From NCBI RefSeq assembly GCF_010509075.1, contig NZ_CP048433.1, positions 496,001 through 560,000 on the forward strand: a stretch of DNA of 64,000 nt, read 5' to 3'. Position 1 is the first letter of the stretch. Each line of letters starts with the position of its first letter. Made by a program: the position numbers and the translations under genes. Source of the stretch: Collinsella aerofaciens ATCC 25986. Lineage in GTDB: Bacteria > Actinomycetota > Coriobacteriia > Coriobacteriales > Coriobacteriaceae. The notes beneath the pieces were generated by a model, which saw nothing but the letters and a program-made list of their open reading frames with translations, made no database searches and was not told where the DNA came from. Shown piece by piece: positions 57,570 to 64,000 of this stretch.

Positions 57570-58966
57570 GCAAGTTGTCTCCCGCGCGCAAGCTTGCGCT
57601 CGATGTGCTGATGGAGGCCGATCGCCGCGGCATGTATGCGCGCGACGTGCTGTCCTCTCGCGCATCGGCCAAGGCTATTGATCAGCGCGATTCCGCTTTT
57701 GCCGCCCGCTTGGCGCTTGGTGTGGCCGCCACGCAGGGTATTTTGGACGAGCTGCTCGACCAGTTTCTTGATAAGCCTAAAAAGGTCGCGCCGCGTGTTC
57801 GCATGGCGCTTCGTATCTCGGCCTTCGAGATGCTCTATCTGCATACGCCTGGCCGCGTTGCGGTGAGTCAGGGCGTTGAGCTGGTGCGCAGCGGAGCTAA
57901 GTCTGCCGCCGGTTTGGCCAATGCCGTGCTGCATAAGGTCGCGGACAACGTTGAGGACTTTGCCGCTGCGTCCGATGTAGACGAGTCTGAGCGACGCTTG
58001 GTTCGTCTGTCGCGCCTGATGGGTCTGCCGCGTTGGCTGTGCGCTCGTATTATGGCTTCGTTTGACACACCGGAGGGCGCGCTTAGCTTTGCCGGTAATC
58101 TGGCCCCCGCGCCGCTGGCCCTGCATGAGAACGCCTTTGCGACCAAGCCCGATCCGTATATCTCGCAGCTCATCGCGCCTGTCTTCCCGGGCTGCCATGC
58201 CCCGGTTGATGCCCAGGTTACCGTTGCTTCGGGTGTGTTTGAGCGTGCTGCCGCGGTGGCATCTGATCTCAATGCGCAGCTTATCGCCACAGCTGCCACG
58301 CGCCCTGGTAGCTGCCTTGAGATTGGTGCCGGTCGTGGCACCAAGACCTATGTGATGATGTGCCAGGCCAAGCGTGCGGGCTATGAGCGTCAGCATACGG
58401 CGCTCGATCTGCATGATCGCAAGTGCGATCTGAATCTCGCTCGCCTGCATAAGGCGGGTATTCGGGGCGTTCGTACGGTTTCGGGTGATGCCTGCGAGCT
58501 TGATGAGGTGCTCACATCGTTTGATGCCATGCTTGGCGAGACGGTTAAGTTCGACACGGTCTTTATCGATGCGCCGTGCTCAGGCACCGGAACCATGCGC
58601 CGTCATCCTGAGATCCCGTGGCGCCTAACCGAGAATGATGTGACGGCCGAGTTACCCAAGCTTCAGCTGACGATGCTCAAAGAGGCTGCCACGCGCGTGG
58701 CAGCCGGCGGCGAGCTCATTTATGCGACGTGCTCGGTCTTCGACGAGGAGAGCACACAGTTGGTGGACGCGTTCCTTGCTTCTCCCGAGGGTGCCGGCTT
58801 TAGCGTGGCGCCGCTTTCCAAAGCACAGATTCTGCAACTCCCCGAGTTCGATCAGGCCAAGAAACTCGTATCCGTACGCCAGAACGATCGTGGCCTCTTC
58901 CAAAGCGTCCCCGTAAACGCCGATTCCTACGACGGCCACTTCTGCGCCAGACTGGTCCACAAGTAA
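57566..58966 (+). CDS. rsmB: 16S rRNA m5C967 methyltransferase (RsmB/Sun family)
   Basis: 466 residues. The N-terminal NusB-like RNA-binding domain (about 1-145) has DSAFAARLALGVAATQGILD and RISAFEMLYL. The SAM domain has CLEIGAGRGTKT, and the catalytic cysteines are in DAPCSGTGTMRRHPEIPW and IYATCSVFDEE. ATG 57566 overlaps the fmt stop. The def-fmt-rsmB order is common in bacteria. Confidence 0.94.
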   Translation: MSKLSPARKLALDVLMEADRRGMYARDVLSSRASAKAIDQRDSAFAARLALGVAATQGILDELLDQFLDKPKKVAPRVRMALRISAFEMLYLHTPGRVAVSQGVELVRSGAKSAAGLANAVLHKVADNVEDFAAASDVDESERRLVRLSRLMGLPRWLCARIMASFDTPEGALSFAGNLAPAPLALHENAFATKPDPYISQLIAPVFPGCHAPVDAQVTVASGVFERAAAVASDLNAQLIATAATRPGSCLEIGAGRGTKTYVMMCQAKRAGYERQHTALDLHDRKCDLNLARLHKAGIRGVRTVSGDACELDEVLTSFDAMLGETVKFDTVFIDAPCSGTGTMRRHPEIPWRLTENDVTAELPKLQLTMLKEAATRVAAGGELIYATCSVFDEESTQLVDAFLASPEGAGFSVAPLSKAQILQLPEFDQAKKLVSVRQNDRGLFQSVPVNADSYDGHFCARLVHK

Positions 58967-58970
58967 CGAC

Positions 58971-59042
58971 TAAGTTGCGGTGAAATAGGGATTGAAAAGC
59001 CGCTTCTGCCCGCCAAACAGTCCTTATTTCACCGTAACTCAT
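58971..59042. repeat. Palindromic repeat with 23-nt loop (copy 3)
   Basis: Arm 58971-58994 and arm 59018-59042 match copies 1 and 2 with a few substitutions (ATTG for ACTG; CCTTATTTC; GTAACTC). The loop (58995-59017) is again 23 nt and unrelated to the other loops. It lies just after the rsmB stop. Confidence 0.85.
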
Positions 59043-59065
59043 AAGGAAACCTGGGTAGCTAAAGA

Positions 59066-59104
59066 AACAGCCCCGCGATCGGCGTTGATCGCGGGGCTGT
59101 TTGG
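59066..59104. terminator. Bidirectional terminator between rsmB and the FmdB gene
   Basis: AAACAGCCCCGCGATC and GATCGCGGGGCTGTTT form a perfect 16-bp stem with a 6-nt loop, with A and T runs at opposite ends, so it serves both convergent genes. Confidence 0.93.
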
Positions 59105-59107
59105 TTT

Positions 59108-59344
59108 CTAGTGGCTATGCGGGCAATTGGCGCAGCAGCCGCTCGTGGCGTTGGTGCTGGAGCCGCCGCTTCGTTGATCGGTGTTGTAGAAACCGCTGCC
59201 CTCAAATTTAATGCCGCTGGCCGAGAACGTCTTGGCCGCCGGGGCACCGCAGCTGGGGCACACGACCTCGGGAGTCTCGGACATGGGATGCTCAACCTCA
59301 AACACGTTGCCGCAGCTCGAGCACTTGTAATCGTAGCGCGCCAT
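59108..59344 (-). CDS. FmdB family zinc ribbon protein
   Basis: 78 residues. The N-terminal zinc ribbon is ARYDYKCSSCGNVFEVEH followed by VVCPSCGAPAAKTFS, giving four Cys ligands. The C-terminal part has a Ser/Thr/Gly linker and extra cysteines and histidines (GCCANCPHSH) that could bind metal. The family is regulatory by annotation only; function unknown. Ends at the shared terminator. Confidence 0.88.
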   Translation of the reverse strand: MARYDYKCSSCGNVFEVEHPMSETPEVVCPSCGAPAAKTFSASGIKFEGSGFYNTDQRSGGSSTNATSGCCANCPHSH

Positions 59345-59432
59345 AATACTTCCTTTTCAGCACAAAGCGGGCAGATTACTCTGCCCGCAAAAATTCAAAC
59401 GTCTGTAACTGTACCCTATATCGGGGGTTTTA

Positions 59433-62400
59433 TCACGCTTCGCCCCAGAATCTATGGTTGTTGCGCAGGAGCTGTGCGGTTTTGTTCTCGGCGGCTGCAA
59501 TGTCTACCTCGTCAGCCTGCCAGGTCCAGTTGCCCGTGGCCACGCCCGGAACGTTCATGCGCGCGTCGTCGCCAAGCCCCAGGACATCCTGCAGCGGCAT
59601 CATCACTAGGGGAGCGTCGCTTGCCAGCGCGTCGCCCATCAGCTTGGCCGCCACCTCAACACCGCTCGGTTCATCGCCGCCCGCAAAGGAACGCGTGCAC
59701 CAGCCGGCAAGCGTCGACGTATCGTGCGTCGAGGTGTACAGGATCTTGCCGGGCGTGGGATGCACGCCGCAACGAACGCCGTAGTCGCTAAACTCCAGCA
59801 CGTCCATGCCGGGGAAACCACAGGTCGAGGCCATGGCGCGAACACCGGGCGTCAAATAGCCCAGGTCCTCGGCGATAAAGTTGAGCGGACCAAGCTCGTC
59901 GTAGGCGGTCTGGAACAGGTCCTTGCCCGGGCCCGCTAGCCAGCGACCGTCGGCGCATGCCTTGCCCGCGGGAATGCTGTAATAGCTGTGGAATCCCAGG
60001 AAGTGATCCAGACGCACGCGGTCGTAGAGCGAGAACGCGCGGCGCAGGCGATCCATCCACCAGGTATAGCCGTTCTGCTTCATGTGGTCCCAGCGGAATG
60101 TCGGGTTGCCCCACACCTGGCCCTCGGGCGCAAAGTTGTCGGGTGGCGCGCCGGAAATCTCGATTGCTTTGCCGGTATCGGACAGCCAGAAGTTCTCGGG
60201 TTCGCTCCACGCGTCTGCCGAATCGTCGGACACGTACATAGGAATATCGCCGATGACCTCGATTCCCTTCTTGTGCGCATAGTTCATGAGCTCGCACCAA
60301 GCTAGGTCAAAGCGGTACTGCATGTACGCCTGAAGCTCGGCCTCGTTGTGGAAGCGCTTGTCGTCGATCAGATGCTCGTTGTAGCGCGCGACATCTGCCG
60401 GCCAATCGTGGCGCGACTCGCCCTCAAAGTACTTCTTAACGGCCATATAGACACAGTACTTCTCGAGCCAATCGGCATTGCGATGCTTAAACGCGGTGTA
60501 CAGCGGATCGGCATCCTCGCCTCCGCGGGCCTTCCAGGTCTCAAAGTCGGCTGCCAGCTCCTCGTGGCTCTCGGGCAGCAGGTCGATATTGCCTGCAAAG
60601 GCCGAAGGACCGGCGTAAGGGGAGCGGAAGAAGTCCGTGGGGTTGACGGGGAGAACCTGCCAGTAGCGCATGCCCATGGCGGCCAGATGGTCGATAAAAC
60701 GACGCGTGGGCGCGCCGATCGTACCCGGCTTGCCGTCGTCGGTCGGCACCGATGTGATATGGCACACAACACCCGCACCGTGATCGAGCGGCTCCTGCAG
60801 GCGCTGCTCGGCATGGTGATAGATGATCGACGAGCCCAGCGGGTACAGGTCGAGCGTGACCGTTCCGTTGTGGATCTCGCACTCGTGACCGCTGATCACA
60901 TCGCTCGCGCATTCGCCGAGCGCCGGAATCGTCACCCGGTGTGAATTGCGCAGGCTGCGGTTGATGATGACGGTCGCGGACTCGCCGTCTTTACCGGTAC
61001 GGTTGTAGGCCAGCACCTCGTCATTGAGCGCGAAGGCCTTGATCTCACCGTCGATCATAAACGGCAGCGCGCGGCGCACAGCAGATGCGTTTTTGACGAT
61101 CGCGAACGTATCGAAGTCGTGCAGGTTTTCCTTGGTCGGCATGGTGCGGCGATTGCCCGGATCGGTGAGTCCCTCCAAGCCGTACTCGTCACCGTAATAG
61201 ATTGAGGGAACGCCCGGGAAGGTCATCTGCATGAGCGTCGCGAGCCAAAAACGGCTCTTGGCCAGGCCCATCGCGTTCTCGTCCAGACGCCATTTGCTTC
61301 GCTCGCATTCAGGCAGCTGTGACTCGTCAGGGCCGCCGCCGAGCACCGAGATGATGCGAGGACGGTCGTGGCTCGAAAGCAGATTAAGTGCGCAAGACAG
61401 GGCCTCACGCGGATAGTTCTCGCGTAAGGTCTCGATATCCTCGGCAGCTTGGTAGGCGTTTTTGTAGCCCATCAAAAAGCCGATGACCATGTCGCGGAAG
61501 GGGTAATCCATGGCTGAGTCGAGCTCGGAGCCTTGCAGATAGCGACGCAGATGGCCGTAGCTGATCTTGTTGGAGGCGTCTTCCCAGACTTCGCCGAGCA
61601 ACAGAGCATCGGGCTTTTCGGCGAGCACGGCCTTCTTGATTTCGGCCAAGAAGTCATCGGAAAGCTCGTCGGCCACATCCAGGCGCCAGCCATGGGCTCC
61701 AGCGCGCAGCCATTTGCGTATGATACCGTACTTGCCCAGGATCCGCTCGCGCACCAGCTCGGAACTCTCATTGATGGCGGGCATATTGCCCACGCCCCAC
61801 CAGCAGTCATACGAGCCGTCCTCGTGGAAATAAAACGCATCGCGCCACGGCGAATCCTCGCTCTGCCACGCGCCCACGCCGGGGTAGTTGCCGTAGCGGT
61901 TGAAGTAGATCGAATCGTCGCCCGTGTGGTTGAACGCACCGTCCAGAATGATGGAAATGCCCAGCTTCTCGGCCGCCTCGCACAGCTCAGTAAAGTCCTG
62001 CTCGGTGCCCAGAATCGGATCGATCTTGGTGTAATCGGCGGTGTCGTAGCGGTGGTTGCTCGCGGCTTCAAAAATGGGGTTGAGGTAGATGGCTGTAAAG
62101 CCCAGCTCGGCGATGCGAGGCAGGTCTTCCTGGATACCCTTGAGCGATCCGCCGTAGAAGTCCCAGGTCTTGATGGAGCCGTCCTCGGCGCGCTCGTACA
62201 CAGGCGGCTCATTCCAGTCCTCGACCATGCGGCGCTGAATGCCCTTACGCGGTTTTTCGACCTCGGCCAGCGTGCGCTCGCGCCAGTGCTCGTCGCGGGC
62301 ATAGCGATCGGGGAAGATCTGGTAGACCATACCGCGCTCGTACCACTCGGGTCGAACTTCACGGTGTTTGTAAACGGTGACCTGGAATGACGGCACCTCG

Positions 62401-62729
62401 GCGTAGTCGTAGGTTACGCCTTCGCCGCCGGTACGTCCTTGCGGTGCACCCAAGCGGACCTCGGGCTGGCCTTCGATATTGCAGATAAAGCTGTACCAGA
62501 TAAGACAGGGCTCGGTGCACTCAAGCTCTACAGTAAATATGCCGTCGCCCTCGTGCGTCATGGGATACCGAGACTCACCGATCTCATCGACCCAGGTGCG
62601 CAGCGTAAGCGTTGCCTGCGCGGGATCGGCATCCTCCAGAATCACGGAGAGCGAAAGGGTAGTTCCTGTGGTCACAGCGCCAAACGGAGTGCGAAACTGC
62701 GGCAGACGGCTGTTGTGTATCAATCTCAT
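59433..62729 (-). CDS. Fusion of GH13 alpha-amylase/neopullulanase and GH77 4-alpha-glucanotransferase
   Basis: 1098 residues, two enzymes in one chain. Residues about 1-115 form a beta-sandwich N-domain; the GH13 barrel (about 125-600) has DGAFNHTGDDS, GWRLDVADE (nucleophile Asp), LLGEVWED (acid Glu) and LLSSHDRPR. The GH77 part (about 630-1090) has YMQYRFDLAW, EVIGDIPMYVSDDSAD, VRLDHFLGFHSYY (Asp) and FIAEDLGYLTPGV (Glu). Together they could cleave branched or linear glucans and disproportionate the oligosaccharides. No signal peptide, so it is cytoplasmic, acting on glycogen or imported maltodextrins. Confidence 0.9.
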   Translation of the reverse strand: MRLIHNSRLPQFRTPFGAVTTGTTLSLSVILEDADPAQATLTLRTWVDEIGESRYPMTHEGDGIFTVELECTEPCLIWYSFICNIEGQPEVRLGAPQGRTGGEGVTYDYAEVPSFQVTVYKHREVRPEWYERGMVYQIFPDRYARDEHWRERTLAEVEKPRKGIQRRMVEDWNEPPVYERAEDGSIKTWDFYGGSLKGIQEDLPRIAELGFTAIYLNPIFEAASNHRYDTADYTKIDPILGTEQDFTELCEAAEKLGISIILDGAFNHTGDDSIYFNRYGNYPGVGAWQSEDSPWRDAFYFHEDGSYDCWWGVGNMPAINESSELVRERILGKYGIIRKWLRAGAHGWRLDVADELSDDFLAEIKKAVLAEKPDALLLGEVWEDASNKISYGHLRRYLQGSELDSAMDYPFRDMVIGFLMGYKNAYQAAEDIETLRENYPREALSCALNLLSSHDRPRIISVLGGGPDESQLPECERSKWRLDENAMGLAKSRFWLATLMQMTFPGVPSIYYGDEYGLEGLTDPGNRRTMPTKENLHDFDTFAIVKNASAVRRALPFMIDGEIKAFALNDEVLAYNRTGKDGESATVIINRSLRNSHRVTIPALGECASDVISGHECEIHNGTVTLDLYPLGSSIIYHHAEQRLQEPLDHGAGVVCHITSVPTDDGKPGTIGAPTRRFIDHLAAMGMRYWQVLPVNPTDFFRSPYAGPSAFAGNIDLLPESHEELAADFETWKARGGEDADPLYTAFKHRNADWLEKYCVYMAVKKYFEGESRHDWPADVARYNEHLIDDKRFHNEAELQAYMQYRFDLAWCELMNYAHKKGIEVIGDIPMYVSDDSADAWSEPENFWLSDTGKAIEISGAPPDNFAPEGQVWGNPTFRWDHMKQNGYTWWMDRLRRAFSLYDRVRLDHFLGFHSYYSIPAGKACADGRWLAGPGKDLFQTAYDELGPLNFIAEDLGYLTPGVRAMASTCGFPGMDVLEFSDYGVRCGVHPTPGKILYTSTHDTSTLAGWCTRSFAGGDEPSGVEVAAKLMGDALASDAPLVMMPLQDVLGLGDDARMNVPGVATGNWTWQADEVDIAAAENKTAQLLRNNHRFWGEA

Positions 62730-62936
62730 AGTACGGTCCAGTTCGATAGAATCATGGCCTGCTGGCCATGGGCTTTACGCACAGGATGTAAGTATATCTG
62801 TTGTACACAGGCTGTATAAACAACATCCGTTTACCATCGGCGAACGGTTGTCCTAGAAAATCGTTTTACCATCCAAATTATAGCGATATTCATAATCGCC
62901 TATACCGATACTGTTTGTAGCCAAACAAAAGTACTT

Positions 62937-63068
62937 CGGTTTACTACGACGAATTGAATGATCTCAACCACAGGCATTTTGGTGATATTAAAACCGCAGG
63001 TAAAAGCGTTGCCAATTTCGTAGATTACTTGCCGTGGTCAGCTGGAGCCATTTTGTCGTAGTAAACCG
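62937..63068. repeat. 132-bp element with 14-bp terminal inverted repeats
   Basis: CGGTTTACTACGAC (62937-62950) and GTCGTAGTAAACCG (63055-63068) are exact inverted repeats 104 bp apart. The interior has no reading frame. The size and perfect ends resemble a miniature element or a small structured RNA. The surrounding gap (62730-63097) is AT-rich and has no gene; it contains the upstream region of the GH13-GH77 gene. Confidence 0.65.
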
Positions 63069-63097
63069 GCCTCTTATTAATGCAGAAGTTCAACCAA

Positions 63098-63130
63098 GAA
63101 GAGGGCGCCTGGTGGGGGCGCCCTCTTTTG
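63098..63130 (-). terminator. Terminator of the glycogen synthase gene
   Basis: AAGAGGGCGCC pairs with GGCGCCCTCTT around a short loop. On the minus strand the stem is followed by TTCTTGG, on the plus strand by TTGCG. It lies 30 bp past the minus-strand stop. Confidence 0.75.
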
Positions 63131-63159
63131 CGTTGAGGATTAAGTTTTAATCGTCCGGA

Positions 63160-64000
63160 TTAGCGGCGCTTGCGGGTGGCCGTTGCCTTGCGGACGGACG
63201 TCTTCTTGGACGGGGCCTTTTTCTCTGCCGGAGCGGCGGGGGAGACCGGGGTCTCCTTGGCAGGCTCGGGCTTAGCCTCTGCCTTCCGGGTAGCCTTGGT
63301 CTCGGCCTTGACCTCGGCGGCCTTCGGAGCCGGCTCAGCCTTTACTGCAGGCTTTTCCTCGACCTTGGCCTCTGCCTTGGGAGTGGCTGTCTTGGTTGTG
63401 TCCTTTTTGGCCTTCGTCGTAGAGCGCTTGCGCGTGGTGGTCTTGGCGGCCGGCTTTGCGGCTGCCTTGGTCGTGGCTGCTTTCGTGGTCGTCTTCTTGG
63501 CAGCGGTCTTTGCCGGAGCCTTGGCGGCCGGCTTGGCCTCGGCGACCTCGGCCTTTACCTCAGGAGCACCCTCGGCTTCGGCGGCCTTCTTGGCAGCGGC
63601 GGTCGTGCGCTTGCGCGTGGTCGTTGCCTTGGCAGCAGTCGTCTTTGCTGCGGCAGCCTTGGTTGTCGTAGCCTTCTTGGCCGTCGTCTTACGAGTCGTA
63701 GTCTTCTTAGCTGCGGGCTTTGCAGCGGGCTTGACCTCGGCCTCTGCCTTAGGAACAACCTCAGCCTTCACCTCAGGCTCGGCCTTTGCGGGCTCAGGCT
63801 CAACCGGCTTCTCCTCGGCTTTGGGCACATCAGCGGCAGCGGGCTCATTAAGGGGCGCCGCAGGCTCGGCCTCAGCGGCCACCGGCTCAGCAACAGCCTC
63901 AGGCTCGTCGACAACAGCCGCCGGGCGCTCAATCTCCGGGTGCATAAAGAAGTACAGGTCCAGATACTTATCGGCCGAGCGCGTCCAGCTAAAGTCCTGG
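63160..64000 (-). CDS. glgA: C-terminal part of probable glycogen synthase with a Lys/Ala/Pro-rich tail
   Basis: The frame is open to the right edge, so the start lies outside the window. The first visible residues, DFSWTRSADKYLDLYFF, match the C-terminal helix of GT5 glycogen/starch synthases (W-x-x-S-A-x-x-Y-x-x-L-Y). About 260 further residues follow: an acidic Ala/Pro/Glu stretch, then histone H1-like blocks such as KKTTTRKTTAKKATTTKAAA, ending KATATRKRR. The tail is strongly basic and could bind nucleic acid, polyphosphate or glycogen (unknown). The adjacent GH13-GH77 gene supports a glycogen role. The methionine at 63945 is probably internal. Confidence 0.65.
   Translation of the reverse strand, partial: QDFSWTRSADKYLDLYFFMHPEIERPAAVVDEPEAVAEPVAAEAEPAAPLNEPAAADVPKAEEKPVEPEPAKAEPEVKAEVVPKAEAEVKPAAKPAAKKTTTRKTTAKKATTTKAAAAKTTAAKATTTRKRTTAAAKKAAEAEGAPEVKAEVAEAKPAAKAPAKTAAKKTTTKAATTKAAAKPAAKTTTRKRSTTKAKKDTTKTATPKAEAKVEEKPAVKAEPAPKAAEVKAETKATRKAEAKPEPAKETPVSPAAPAEKKAPSKKTSVRKATATRKRR

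Noticed and set aside
63160-63945. Separate histone H1-like protein gene starting at ATG 63945
   Set aside because: The frame continues upstream without a stop into a glycogen synthase-like C-terminus, and no ribosome site precedes the ATG.
1-64000. CRISPR array, rRNA operon or prophage
   Set aside because: No evenly spaced direct repeats, no rRNA sequence and no phage structural or integrase genes were found.

Overview
The window looks like chromosome from a high-GC anaerobic gut actinobacterium of the class Coriobacteriia, most likely Collinsella or a close relative. This is inferred from GC-rich codon use, the gene order yqeG-aroK-aroB-pepP-efp-asp23-nusB-xseB-tlyA-nadK-recN, the fructose PTS set, and many intergenic palindromes. 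No database search was possible.

Layout. (1) 1-8.7 kb, + strand: end of an mltG-like gene, a YqeG phosphatase, shikimate kinase, an AroB homologue that has lost most catalytic residues, an aminopeptidase, EF-P, Asp23, NusB, XseB, TlyA, NAD kinase and RecN. (2) 8.8-16.7 kb: an RpiR-type regulator facing a fructose PTS set (IIB-IIC-IIA permease, HPr, Enzyme I, two tandem PfkB sugar-phosphate kinases). (3) 16.8-20.8 kb: CCA-adding enzyme, two identical tRNA-Glu(CUC) genes, a YbhN-type membrane protein and a TetR regulator. (4) 20.8-42.8 kb: a cobalamin island, visibly GC-richer and rich in GCG alanine codons, with transposase scraps at both ends (IS3-type on the left, IS21-type on the right). 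Its left arm (- strand) has a sigma70 promoter and a cobalamin riboswitch, then an exported lipoprotein CbiK, a small lipoprotein, and an ABC uptake system. Its right arm (+ strand) is one tightly overlapping run of anaerobic B12 genes: cbiF, cbiD, a gutted cbiL, cbiG, cbiH, cbiET, cbiA, cobT, cobU, cobS, a CobU-like/CobC-like fusion, cbiB, cobD, cbiP, cobO, cbiC, cbiJ. (5) 42.8-51.5 kb, - strand: a MacAB-like exporter, an L,D-transpeptidase, L-serine dehydratase and MetK. (6) 51.7-59 kb, + strand: GltX, PriA, peptide deformylase, Fmt, RsmB. (7) 59-64 kb, - strand: an FmdB zinc ribbon, a GH13-GH77 fusion for alpha-glucan breakdown, and the end of a probable glycogen synthase carrying a long Lys/Ala/Pro-rich tail.

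The most unusual content is (a) palindromic repeats of contrasting types: a conserved core inside locus-specific palindromic arms (one copy translated inside an ABC ATPase gene), and a hairpin with conserved arms but a variable 23-nt loop in three copies; (b) the B12 island, with a secreted chelatase coupled to uptake, a deleted cbiL and a kinase-phosphatase fusion; (c) the catalytically degenerate AroB.
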